From Reticulitermes lucifugus (lineage: Eukaryota > Arthropoda > Insecta > Blattodea > Rhinotermitidae), in NCBI GenBank assembly GCA_026260175.1, contig JAKCWW010000765.1:1-57107 (forward strand): a DNA stretch of 57,107 bases. Reading direction: 5' to 3'. Each line of letters begins with the position of its first letter. The first letter of the stretch is position 1. Position numbers and translations under genes: made by a program. This document shows, piece by piece, positions 21,687-31,843 of the stretch. Below the pieces are notes generated by a model. That model was not told where the DNA came from and did no database searches. It saw nothing but the letters and a program-made list of their open reading frames with translations.

Positions 21687-21728
21687 TTGCTACATGTTTC
21701 GGCTTTTGGAAAAGCCATCATCAGGCAA
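21687..21728 (-). ncRNA. Hammerhead-like motif HH6
   Basis: On the reverse strand: stem I TTGC/GCAA (21725-21728 with 21687-21690), core CTGATGA (21718-21724), extra T, stem II GGCTTTT/AAAAGCC (seven pairs), GAAAC, loop AT, triplet GTA. Stem I has a completely different sequence from the CCCC/GGGG copies yet pairs perfectly, the strongest covariation in the set. Confidence 0.68.
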
Positions 21729-21743
21729 TTAAGCTTCCTTTAA

Positions 21744-21969
21744 CCTTTGAAAGACGAAACGTACCTGTTTTATGTAAGGACTCAGTTGGTACCGCACAGT
21801 AAACACTCCCACATCGGTTATACAAAACCAGTCTGTTAATGTCGTGTAAGGCAAGAGTCGCTGTTTGTCCTGAAATCCATACAAAACACAAAAGCGATGT
21901 GAGAACCACGTAGAATTTTTGAATGTTAAACCTGGTGGTACGTAAAGTTACCGCTAGGCTTTTAAAAGG
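21744..21969. mobile_element. piggyBac-type MITE PB1, second copy
   Basis: TTAA at 21740-21743 precedes CCTTTGAAAG. The other end is TTTTAAAAGG followed by TTGA. The interior aligns along its length with 18526-18752 (for example CAGTCTGTTAATG with CAGTGTGTTAATG). It begins 16 bp after HH6. Confidence 0.75.
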
Positions 21970-22031
21970 TTGATTATCATCGACAGAACGAGAACACGTA
22001 ATCTTCATGTGTTGGAAGACAAGGGACAGAC

Positions 22032-22145
22032 GTTTTTCTCTTCTGTATATTGTCCGGACCGGCTTTGGGGCCCACCCAGCCTCCTATCCACTTGGTCCCG
22101 GGTTTTTTTCCCCGGTTCCAAAGTGGCTGTGGCGTGAATCTAACC
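22032..22145 (+). mobile_element. SINE-A body fragment
   Basis: GTCCGGACCGGCTTTGGGGC-CCACCCAGCCTCCTATC, then TTCCCCGGTTC and GGCGTGAATCTAACC follow the SINE-A body. The next SINE-B starts at once. Confidence 0.6.
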
Positions 22146-22159
22146 ATTCATACCACGTG

Positions 22160-22420
22160 GTCAAGTAATGGCGGAGGCGGTTAGTTGCCGGCCTCTCACC
22201 GCGGAGTCCCGGGTTCAATCCCAAATCGGTTTATGTGGTGAACAAAGTGACATTTCTCTCCGACTGTTTGAGTTTCCCGTGTCAGTATCATTCCACCAAT
22301 TCTCATATTTTATTACTCTACCACAGGCGCTCTATAATCTTCGCAATTAACAGCATCGTTAGGAACATTTATTGCCGAGGCTGCTAATGAGTGGAGCTAC
22401 ACTTCTCCTTCCCCAAACGC
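22160..22420 (+). mobile_element. SINE-B full-length copy
   Basis: The head is GTCAAGTAATGGCGGAGGCG-GTTAGTTGCCGG. The B box is GGGTTCAATCCC (22211-22222). The body is GTGAACAAAGTGACATTTCT, GTTTCCCGTGTCAGTATCAT-TCCACC, then CAGGCGCTCTATAATCTTCG. Confidence 0.7.
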
Positions 22421-22904
22421 CTACATAGCGTGGTGTGTAATTAATACTAGCCTACTACAGTTTGAGAAAGAGTTGTTTGTTTTTACACTGTACTCTAGAA
22501 ATGGAGCTGTATTCGAGCGTTGGGTTTCCCCGAATTCTAGGAATGGTTTTGGTTGGGGTTTGACGGCGTGTCGTCTGGTACCGACGTTATTTTCAGCTTT
22601 GCGACTCTGAACACGTGTACACTATGAGCGTTTATGGTCACGTTTGGTTTAATAACGGTGCGATTTCATTTACTAGGTGACGTGTTTCCGATCTCCATAG
22701 ATAGTCTTATTCACAACCATGTAGAACACTAGGCGGAGGTATTTATTATTCATCCATAATCTCGAGGAACGGAGTGGCCTAAGTGCAGTGATTGTCTGGT
22801 CAGTCCAGACGGCTGTTCTTTTGGGTTGCACATTTGTATTTTTCTCTGCACGGACGCTGTTGTGTATCGTTAAAGCACAGTGGTAGTAACGATGTGTTCA
22901 AAAA

Positions 22905-23040
22905 GTGTGTGAGGTTTGAGTTTCTCACAGAAGTGAGTATCGAGATTATTCGTCAAGGGTGTGATACCCTGTTGTGTAGTACCAACATTTCGGAGGAATC
23001 TGTTGGCTCCGTTTTCAGGGTATCTACCGTACCATATTTA
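22905..23040 (+). mobile_element. FB1 copy
   Basis: GTTTGAGTTTCTCACAGAAG opens the copy. ACCAACATTTCGGAGGAATC-TGTTGGCTCCGTTTTCAGGG is the centre. On the reverse strand the centre gives CTGAAAA, stem GGAG/CTCC and GAAAT, a relative of the hammerhead core. Confidence 0.65.
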
Positions 23041-23221
23041 TCTTATTGTTAGGAAACATAAGTGATACGATTTCGATGTAAATGAACTGCAAACCAATGT
23101 GCGGTTTCTGTATATTGTTGATCTAGTTTAATAGTACTGACAGATTTTGGCTGCACTTAATAGTTGAGGTAGATTCTTTCAAAATTTATGCTGGTTCAGT
23201 GGTTGGGAATTTATCGTGATA

Positions 23222-23340
23222 GATTTGAGGTTCTCACAGCAGTTGAAGTGTAGATATAGGTACAGTCTTCTGAAATGAGATACTGTCTACTAACGTTTCG
23301 GAGAGCATGCTGCCACCGTCTTCAGGTTATAATAGTACTC
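23222..23340 (+). mobile_element. FB1 copy
   Basis: GATTTGAGGTTCTCACAGCA is the best-preserved family start. TACAGTCTTCTGAAATGAGA and CTAACGTTTCGGAGAGCATG-CTGCCACCGTCTTCAGG follow. Confidence 0.7.
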
Positions 23341-23559
23341 TTCATTTACCTTGATGCCTCGAGAAGTACTTGTGTTCGAGGGATCACTTAAGTGTCGTCA
23401 CATTTCTGTAATATGAAGAGGGCTTAAGGATTCTCAAAAGGTGGGCGAAAGCTGTCCAGGTAACTTTTCAGTTTCTAACTTCGGAATGTTTTCCTGTTGT
23501 CAATAACATTGTCTGTCTGCTGTGAAGCTTTGAACCATACAGTTGACCGGGTGGTACTG

Positions 23560-23830
23560 AAGTTAGCTTAAGGTATCACGAAATAAATTACAGTTAACTT
23601 GAGGTAAGTAGAGACATTTTGGTGTAATTTGAAGTACGATGAGGTTATATGAGACAAGTTTTGCTAACCTGGTCATTTCGGGTAACTTGTATATTGAGGT
23701 ACGTAACTTGAGGTATTGAGGTAAGTTTAGGTAAATGAAGAAACTCCAAAACACTTGAAGTATATTGATTTAGGACAACGTAAGTTTACGTAGCTTACGC
23801 TGAGGTAAAAGTGGCATAGTTTGGGCTTAG
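23560..23830 (+). repeat. Degenerate TTGAGGTA-rich tract
   Basis: The words AACTTGAGGTA, TTGAGGTACGTAACTTGAGG, TATTGAGGTAAGTTTAGGTA and their variants recur at irregular spacing. Two perfect splice-donor strings, GAGGTAAGT, occur at about 23601 and 23719 on the sense strand of PTPN9. No exon is seen before either. Confidence 0.55.
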
Positions 23831-23994
23831 AAAGATAAGTTGCCGTTGAGAGAGGCAGGGTAAAGGTCAACTTAGTGTTAAGTTACGCAAGGCTCGTGTA
23901 TAATTTGTGTGGTTGGAATGAATTGTTTCGGTGTAAGGTCCGAAGTACTGCGGCGGTGAAGATTTGTATTGTGGTGGTGGCGGTAATGGTGTCG

Positions 23995-24085
23995 TGTTGC
24001 GTAGGTGGGGACGACTTCTGTAAGAACGTACTGCAAAGGGAAACGTTAGTAGTCTCCTGCCAGACTACACTGTGTCACAACCCAA
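23995..24085 (-). mobile_element. FB1 fragment
   Basis: AACGTTAGTAGTCTCCTGCC-AGACTACACTGTGTCACAAC-CC is the mirror half of FB1. Confidence 0.5.
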
Positions 24086-24677
24086 TAGATCACAATACGT
24101 AACAATTATCTTGTTTGTCACACAGGCGATGGAAAATAACATTTTTATTCTTTCCCTCATTTCGTATTTACCATGTAGGTCTACATGACAGACGATAACA
24201 CACATTAATTTGATCATGCTGGATATTAGAAATAACTATGCACATCACTCCTCTAGATCATGCTAATGACAGCGTTTTATATTTATATCTGTTTTTTTCA
24301 CAGAGGTACAATATACATGATATGAAGTGCAAGAAAACATCCACGTGATATCACCAGGATTTGCAATTTTCTTGCTACTAAGTCATATCGGCCGAATTCC
24401 AGATTAATTTAATACAGACCTGTCTTAACTCGTTATATAACTGTGGTGACTGTAACACCTGCTTTGAGGTTAATAATACATCATTCTGCCCCCACACTTG
24501 TGTAGATCGTTTGGTTCTGAGTACAAGTGACGATATTTCCCAAAACAGCAGTAACCGACTGTCATTAATGGAGATGCGGTGTTTGCATTATTTAGATGAG
24601 CTTTATTCTATTAATGATTTAAATTATTACGTTCTGATGGTTTTGTATTGCAAGATACAGTCAGGCGAAACAAAGGC

Positions 24678-24920
24678 AGCCGGGTTAGTTCGTTCAGTGT
24701 AGTGACTAGATGATGGGCTGAAAGATCAGGAAATCGGGGTTCGATTTCCGGCAGGGGTCGAGTTTTATCTTTACAGCTTCCAGAACGGTTCTGGGGCCCA
24801 CCTAGCCTCCTATACAGTGGTGACCGGAGGCTTTCTCCCCGAGTGTAATCCGGCCAGGGCGTGAAGCTCATCACTCACGTCTATCTTCCCGAGCTTAAGA
24901 ATGCATGGTGCTTTACCAGA
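24678..24920 (+). mobile_element. SINE-A full-length copy
   Basis: The head is GCAGCCGGGTTAGTTCGTTC. The B box is GGGGTTCGATTTCCG. The body is CCCACCTAGCCTCCTATACA, CCCCGAGTGTAATCCGGCCA, GGGCGTGAAGCTCATCACTC, then AATGCATGGTGCTTTACCAG. Confidence 0.75.
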
Positions 24921-25458
24921 TTTACGATTCGATTAAATATCTACTGCTGCGAGGAATTTCTGTTTTATTGGACATTCCTCGAAAGTTTTTGGCCATCACG
25001 TTGCCACTGAGTTTAGTTGTCCAGTGGAATTATGTCGAATGAATACATTGATTTTTATATTGTTTATTCTCCTTATACAACGGCGTATTAATGTAATTTT
25101 TCAGGTTTTCATGATGATGAAACCCGAATATGAGCGTAACACGTTTCTCCGAAGCGTGGGTACCCACCTACAAGGTCACATTATGCCACAACGTAGAAAA
25201 CCACAGCCTAAATGGTTATTCATAAGTTGGTAACGCTGCATATGAAGAGAGCCCCTTGCTGGTCTATTACGGGACTCAAAAGAGATCTCAATCAATGTTA
25301 CATGTCACCCGTAGTATGACAGTCTGTTTTGTGTGGTCAAGTTCGACGCATCTCGGGACTGGCTCTTCTTAATGACATTGGTGGCTTTTCATCATTCATT
25401 CCATATTGATTCCAGAATGTAATGCCAGCTTCTTCCACAGTATTTGACTGGTGCCACT

Positions 25459-25881
25459 CAGGTGAGCACCCAGAATTTTTATTGAGGAGGGGGGGGGGGA
25501 GCCTGAGGCTCTATGTAACATGTTTGATTTTAAAGATCATGTTATAAAAATCATGTCTAAGTATAGCTGTAACATAACAATGTTAGAAACTGTATTTATA
25601 TACATACAAATAACACTACATGTTTCATGACTCTCACCTAATTTAAATCACAGCCTCTAATGTTCTTGTTTTTTTTTAATTTCATCTGAGACATCATGAG
25701 TTATTTTATCTTTCAACATTTTAATGTACTAGTCATCATCCTATTTCAGTGGCTGATTTCGGCCGAAGGGTAAATGGCATAAACTGTTTATCATCGTGTC
25801 TACAAAATATGTGTATTTAAAATTTCGAGTTGGAGGGGGCTGCAGCCCGGCTGCCCCCCTCCCCCGTTGGGTGCGCCACTG
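25459..25881. mobile_element. hAT-type element with perfect 8-bp TSD
   Basis: The flanks are GTGCCACT at 25451-25458 and 25882-25889. The ends are CAGGTGAGCACCCAG and TTGGGTGCGCCACTG, mutually complementary at most positions. The G-rich left subterminus is mirrored by a C-rich right one. It is 423 bp with no transposase, so non-autonomous. Confidence 0.82.
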
Positions 25882-25956
25882 GTGCCACTCTTCATGAATA
25901 AATAAGACGGCGGAGAGAAGTAGGACGGGAAACTGAAATATACGAGTTACTTTTTT

Positions 25957-26165
25957 AACCTTTCGATGCCTGAAGTTCATCCAAACAACATTTTAAACAC
26001 ACTTTCTACGTCTCAGAAAGTACTTATAGACATTATGAAGAGGAACCGGTTAATGCTGTTTAGCAAGGTAATCGCTGTTTATTCTGAGAACCACATGAAA
26101 CATAAATATACTGCGTGGGCAGAATGCAGTTTTTAGGTTCGTTTGCATCCCTGCCGCGCACCTAT
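25957..26165. mobile_element. piggyBac-type MITE PB1, truncated
   Basis: TTAACCTTTCGATG start, then GTTAATGCTGTTTAGCAAGG-TAATCGCTGTTTATTCTGAG-AACCACATGAAAC, aligned with 18600-18670. The right end is lost. Confidence 0.6.
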
Positions 26166-26362
26166 TAAAGTCACTCCATCCATCTCTTTGTACGTATGAA
26201 ACTTTTCGAAAATTGCTAAATGGACTTCCAGGAAGTTTGTTATTTTAGAGTTCTAACTTTTATTGACACTTCTAATTTTTCTTAAAACCGAGCAAATATT
26301 TGTTTTTGTGTTATAACGGTTTACGAATGTGCTACAGTTATTACATTCCCAATTTGAATATT

Positions 26363-26500
26363 TTTGTCTTCTGGTTTTTGACACCATATAGTCTATTAGA
26401 ATTACTAACGTTTCGGAGGTATCTGCTACAACGTTGGTATCTACCAGACACATCCCGGAAGACAACAATATTTCTAGCCACCGCCGTGAGAACCAGAAAT
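26363..26500. mobile_element. FB1 foldback copy, compact
   Basis: GTCTTCTGGTTTTTGACACC, ACTAACGTTTCGGAGG, then the mirror TCTACCAGACACATCCCGGA-AGAC, ending GCCGTGAGAACC. Confidence 0.65.
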
Positions 26501-26576
26501 ATCGGTTTCCTAACGTGGATTAATGTTAAAGAAGGTGGTACCTACGTGCAGGATTAGTTACCACTCTGCCTTAGAG

Positions 26577-27237
26577 TAGAGGTGTACAGATTTTTCAAGA
26601 ATCCAGGAGGCATCTCAGAATTCTTGGCACCAGCCGAGTAACTTGAAGCAAGTTCATTACTGAGTAGGGCTACCATAGGTCCTTTTTTTCCCGGACGTGC
26701 CCTCTTTTACTACCCAAAAATTTTCGTCCGGGCGGGTTTTTTAAATTTGTAGAAATGTCTGGTTTTTTGAGTGTTTGTTAGTTCTAGAAGCTTTTACATA
26801 CGTACATAAGTACGTAATTATAATATTACATTAGCATTATCCGATTAAAAAACGTGATTTCAGCAGTTGACCTTCGGAATTACTCGGATAACTTCGGCGT
26901 GGAAGTTCTGAACAACTTGGACTCAGGGAAAAACACGCTTAAAGAACGTCCCGCTCAGAATTTCATACCCACAAAAATTAAAGACTATTAGCAGAGAAAC
27001 GATGAGAGGAACTTTTTATTTAATAAAATTGTTATTATGAGTACTCTTTTCTAACCTCCTTTGTCGCTTACGTGTCCTTTTTTAATGGCAGATAAGTGGT
27101 AAATGCCTTTTTTATTGTGATGGATATATGGTAACCCTGTTTGTGGGTTCTCAGTAATTGAGGACCCACAAATTAAACGTCACCGTACAAAATTTAGTCA
27201 CCCTGGCGACCTGGGGCCGGGGATTTGTGCACCCCTG
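26577..27237. mobile_element. hAT MITE interrupted by a second hAT-like element
   Basis: The outer ends TAGAGGTGTACAGATTTTTC and GGATTTGTGCACCCCTG match the MITE at 10401. The flanks CCTTAGAG (26569-26576) and CTTTAGAG (27238-27245) agree at 7 of 8 bases. Inside, about 26668-27145 carries different ends, AGGGCTACCATA and TATGGTAACCCT, with mirrored 'CCxTTTTxTTxxC' subtermini. That is a second, nested non-autonomous hAT-like insertion. Confidence 0.75.
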
Positions 27238-28316
27238 CTTTAGAGGATTAATTATGTTAGACGAAACCTGCTCTCTATCCGCTACACCCGTTAAAACAAA
27301 CTGTAGAAACGCAGCGACATATTCAAATACACGCAAAATACATGGTGTTTCACATCTCGCTCAGGATATGTAAGGCTGCAGTCCGGATCACTAGGAATAC
27401 GTGCGTTGTCATAGCTCACGTGGTAGTATCATGTTGTACACACCTACGTATTTGGGTTTCACATTTTCTTTCATACGTTTTAAGCTGTAATGTTGATTCT
27501 TTAAAAGTAGAAACACGAGTGACACCAGTAAATTCTGGAATTAGTTTTATAATAGACGGTTTGTGATTGTTTTAAGTGTGCCGTGTTTTTACTCCTAGAC
27601 GGCGTAGTTACACACAGTATCCGGCGGAGCCGTTAGTTATCGGACGACCTCATCTTGTACCTACTTACAGGATTTTCATTATATGACGCTTCGTAAACCC
27701 GGCATAAGCGCTCAGCTGGTGTAGGCCTACAAGCTCTTACAAGCGTTATAATTTGAAAACCCCGAATTTTCACGTATATGGGACTTTTTATTCTGTTGCC
27801 TTCATATTGCCTTCCAGAATAGAAATTGTGGAAGTAGTAAATTAAATATTTGTCATATTATGCTTTATGCTTATGTATCTAGAACTTCTCGTGAAAGATG
27901 TAATAGTTTACTGATAATTATTGTTGTAATAACTTCGATGTAACTGAATACTTTGAGCATCGATTCTGAACTGCCGACTTACTAAATGGTCTCACAGTAG
28001 CACTTGTCGCACATTGTAGGCACAGAGTGAGGCGTTACATACTCCTTTTATCAGGGGCGACTTAGTTGTTAATCAGACTACATGTTATTGATTATCATAA
28101 GAACGACAAGATAAGTACAAGGTACAGTTCTGGACTCAGCTTTGCGGCCTCAGCCGCCAGGGAAATGTAGGGGAATCGTGTTGGGGGGTGCGCGTAAATA
28201 ACACTTCTTATCGCTGATGCCAGGACAAGTTGACATGGGGTGGTATACTGTTTGAAAGCAGGGTCGGTATGAGAACGCAGTAGCCGCACAAGACTGTTGA
28301 CTGGTGAATAAATGCA

Positions 28317-28979
28317 CAGACATTCCCCGACTTACGTCTCCTCGACTTACGTTGTTATGCACTTACGTCTTTTGCCCTCAGACACAATATATTAAGCCAA
28401 ACGCGCAATTCGTACGTACGATGCTGAAGATGTCTTCGAGCTGCTGAACTCCTATGATCAGGCGCTCGATTTTTGTTTTGCTTTGAAATTCGGAATAAAA
28501 GCGCCCTTGAAACCGAGGAGCCTGAGCCTAATGAGAGAACCATGCTGGTTTTGAAGGTGACTGAGGGGCTTGGACTCATTGAAGCTGGCATCAAAGTGTT
28601 TAAGGACATTGATTCGAATGAGCAGCGAACAGCAAAACCTAGACAGTGAATTATGAGGATATTTGATTGCTATGACGTCATTCTGAAAGAGAAGGATAGG
28701 TCTTTGTCTCGCCGTACTTCACTGCTTGAAGTCTTCAAGTCATATTCCTGCATCGCCACTTGTGTTGTTGGACAGTGGAGACGATGACCCGCTTACAGTT
28801 CAAGAGGAAGTTCTTCCATATAAATTTGTAATTTTTTTATTCCATTTTTTTTGTAGATTTTTTATAAGTATGAATATATCTCTTCATCTTGGTCAAAACA
28901 GATTGTCTTTCTCGACTCACGTCGCGACTAATGTCGCCAGTCTTGGAACAACCTACGACGTATCCTCGGGGGATGACTG
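28317..28979 (+). mobile_element. Tigger/pogo-type transposon, internally deleted
   Basis: The 5' end CAGACATTCCCCGACTTACG is the decayed mirror of the 3' end CCTCGGGGGATGACTG. Subterminal CGACTTACGT repeats occur at both ends. 28421-28735 is a broken reading frame with the C-terminal pattern of Tigger/CENP-B-like transposases: AEDVFELLNSYDQAL, ALETEEPEPNERTM, TEGLGLIEAGIKVF, then a TGA, and IMRIFDCYDVILKEK. The DDE catalytic part is deleted. Flanks are CA and TA, a decayed TA target. Confidence 0.8.
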
Positions 28980-29317
28980 TATATTACATTCTTAGCAGCA
29001 TGAACAATGCCCATTGAAGGAGGAGGCGTGATTTTATCTGTGCACCCCTGGGACCGCATACCTCGTGGGCTCGCACAGCTCAGTCCCAGCTTGTACTATT
29101 TGACTTTTTTTTATTTTTTTCCCTTTATTCCAGGCACATGAAAAGTTTAAAAAAGGAAGTTTTCAAGACTTATGTCCTTTCGATCTATGTCTAACGTTTG
29201 CAGTGTTTCTCACATATCACCTGGGGTTACATGTGGCGCCACTTCGCAAGTCTTCCTCCACTTCAATGCGTGCAATGACAGTCTTAGGTTAGGTTATGTG
29301 TATAGCGTTAGTGCCTA

Positions 29318-29430
29318 ACACAGTGGTCTCGCGATCTAAGGCCTTGTACTGGCTATTCCGTTCGAACACTGCGATGGTGGGTTTAAATCCCTCTCGGGAG
29401 TATGTATGTATGTATGTATATATGTATGTC
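29318..29430 (+). mobile_element. tRNA-like SINE head followed by (TATG)n
   Basis: AACACAGTGGTCTCGCGATC acts as an A-box side and GATGGTGGGTTTAAATCCCT as a B-box side. A (GTAT)n run at 29399-29428 follows. It differs from the other SINE heads. Confidence 0.45.
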
Positions 29431-29524
29431 TGCAATTTTTCAGTGTTCGTGTTGTCCTGACAGGCCGATCCCCTGTACGCAGAGTCCTATAAACAGATTT
29501 ATCTATGTACAGATCCAGGTAAAG

Positions 29525-29715
29525 CTGAAGTTGCCCTGTACCCATTAAGGCATATAGGGCAGTGTAAATATATCTGCACTCATTTTTGACCTCGGCACTA
29601 GATTGAGGTGAGTGGTCAGCTTTATCCCTGGGGTAACAGGCCGTAGTATCCACTGAATAGGAGGCTGGATGCGTCCCAGAGCCGGTCTGAACCTACAAAA
29701 TGGGAGGCTGTGTGC
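29525..29715 (-). mobile_element. SINE-A copy
   Basis: On the reverse strand: GGTTCAGACCGGCTCTGGGA, the CAGCCTCCTATTCAGTGGAT block, AAGCTGACCACTCACCTCAA, CTAGTGCCGAGGTCAAAAAT, then GCCTTAATGGGTACAGGGC. Confidence 0.75.
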
Positions 29716-29989
29716 CGCATGGACCTCTGCTTGCCACTGAAGAAAGCAATAGCATTTATAGATGAAACATATTACGTAATGTACGCACAGTGTAACAATT
29801 GTGGCGCGTTGGCTGCATTACTGCCTTCGTAAATTATTCTGAGAAGACTTGCAGGTGACCAACGATGTAAAAACTTGGTATAAATCCCGAACGGTTTTGT
29901 GTTTACGAGATGAAGAGTACAGGAAATCCTTTTGCTTGATTATTTCGAAAAACCGCAAGACGTACAGAAAAAGGTGTGAAACTAAAAGT

Positions 29990-30200
29990 GAAGTTGTCCC
30001 TGTACACGCCTTGCGGGCATACGGCGGAGTGGAGATATAATTCCACTTATTCGTAACCTTGGCGTTATGCACAGATGAGTGGTCAGCTTCACTCCACCGG
30101 CGGCTTATCCCCAGGGAAGGCGTCCCTGATATCCATTGAATAGGAGGATGCGTGGGCTCCAGAGCCGGTCTGAACACTTCAGAAAAGACAATCTCTTGCC
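29990..30200 (-). mobile_element. SINE-A copy
   Basis: Same reverse-strand order: AGACCGGCTCTGGAGCCCAC, CTCCTATTCAATGGATATCA, GCCGGTGGAGTGAAGCTGAC, then CGCCGTATGCCCGCAAGGCG and TGTACAGGGACAACTTC. Confidence 0.75.
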
Positions 30201-30255
30201 ACTGCCGGTTTGTCCAGTCCATACCACTCAAGAAAGTGTGTCGGGCATAAAGGCG

Positions 30256-30297
30256 TGTTTAGGCGTTCTTTTTTACTTCGCAAAGAACGCCTAAACA
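30256..30297. repeat. Perfect 15-16-bp hairpin
   Basis: TGTTTAGGCGTTCTTT (30256-30271) pairs with AAAGAACGCCTAAACA (30282-30297) around a ten-base loop. It is isolated from the SINE next to it. Nature unknown. Confidence 0.8.
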
Positions 30298-31124
30298 TGA
30301 CACGGTGCATTGAAAGCCGTACTATACTTGAGGGTGTAAAATGAATTTTGTCCTTTTTTTTACGTTTTCCCTGCAGTTCGGGTAAAATTCGGTACACGAA
30401 ATGTCCACAAAACGGTACCGTGTAATCGTGAGTTTAGTGAAAATTGGCGCGCTGAAAGCCATTCTTTACGTTGGAGCGTCAGTGAATGTTTGCCCCCGCT
30501 TTTCACATTTATTTTTCTATTTGGGTGAAAATTGGCATAACAGATGTGAGCGTAAAGCTGTTGAGCATTTGCGAGTTTCGTGACAGGGAAGACCGTACTT
30601 TTCCTTATGGGCGTAAATGAAGTTACATTTATGCGTGTACCGCAAAACCGTATGACATTTTGAAAGTAAAGAACGCTTGGGTAAAGTCTGTATACGTCTC
30701 AGAGTAAGCCTACACGATTTGCCTTCTCTTTCTCTAACTTTGCTTTGAAGCGTGTTTAATGGTAGATAAATATTTAGGGAGTCAGCTAGAGATGCGTGCA
30801 ACAACACGTAGTTATTCATGTAAACTGTCGGTTATTACTGTCAAATTTTAACGAAAATTGGAGTGTGTTGATAAATGTTAGGCAAACGCCCCAGTTTCAG
30901 ATTTCATGACAGTTTGTTTACTTGTTCTCAAGATACATGGAGACAGACTGACATAGCGAAACCGCAGCACATTTTATGCAACTTTTAGTTTTAACCCTGC
31001 AAAAAAAGGAAGCTGATATTTGAGAATGTACACAAGATGAAGGTATCAGTCCCTGTAGTTAATTAGACACACGCTCTAAAGCGTATGGGGAGTGAAGGAA
31101 TATTCTCGTACGTTGGGAGCACCA

Positions 31125-31585
31125 TGTCATAGCTCAGGCGGTTAGTCACCGACGTATCACCGCGGAAGCCCGGCTTCGTTCCCAGGCCAGTCCATGAGAG
31201 ATCTGCGTTTGACAAATTGATACGGGGGAGGTGTTTCTTCCAGTACTCCTGTTTTCCCTGTTAATATCATTACATCTTTTTCCAGTGGCGTAACTGCCCC
31301 TAGTGGGCCAGGGCCTCATTATCGAGACTTTACGAACACACTCAGACATACCACACTCGGTAGGACTCCTCTGTACGAGTGATCAGCCCGATGCAGAGAC
31401 CTCTACTTGACAACATACAACAATCACAAGAGATAGACATCCATGCCCGTGGCGGAATTCGAACTAGACCGCGCGGCCACTGGGATCGGCAATATTATTC
31501 CATTAGTTCTCCTATTTCATTCTTCTACCACCGACGCTATATAATGTTGGCAATTGACTGCTTCGTAAAGAAAGCACTTCACATA
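31125..31585 (+). mobile_element. SINE-B split by a SINE-C insertion
   Basis: The left part 31125-31275 has CATGTCATAGCTCAGGCGGT, GTTCCCAGGCCAGTCC and TTTTCCCTGTTAATATCATT. The right part, about 31487-31585, resumes with AATATTATTCCATTAGTTCT and CACCGACGCTATATAATGTT. The break duplicates AATATCATTACAT / AATATTATTCCAT, a 13-bp imperfect duplication. Confidence 0.75.
31278..31487 (-). mobile_element. SINE-C inserted in SINE-B
   Basis: Reverse-oriented element: GCGGTCTAGTTCGAATTCCG is the B-box side. The body carries GATGTCTATCTCTTGTGATT and GAGTCCTACCGAGTGTGG and ends in the GAGGCCCTGGCCCACTAGGG side. It matches 51868-52115 and 56868-57107. Confidence 0.75.
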
Positions 31586-31589
31586 CTTT

Positions 31590-31765
31590 TGTCACTAGTG
31601 AGCGTTGTGACTGGAGGAAGAGCCCGCGGTATCTGTTTGATAGAAGACTGGGTCGGCCCCAGAGCCGTGGCGAAGAGATAAATCTTTGCCCTGCCGAGAA
31701 TCAAGCGGCGATTATGTTGTCTACCTCGTAGCCAGGTCACTGTGCTGATTGAGCTACCTCAGATA
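31590..31765 (-). mobile_element. SINE-A copy
   Basis: The reverse-strand head CTGAGGTAGCTCAATCAGCA resembles a tRNA A box. TTGATTCTCGGCAGGGC is the decayed B-box side. GGCTCTGGGGCCGACCCAGT is the body. Confidence 0.65.
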
Positions 31766-31843
31766 TTGTTGTCATTTATTTATTGACATCCATTAGTGTC
31801 AACAGAAATGCATTGTTGAGCAAACCTAGTGTTTTCGTAACAT

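Noticed and set aside
29336..30231. Long reverse-strand frames near two SINE-A copies
   Set aside because: They follow the SINE bodies, which are stop-poor in that orientation.
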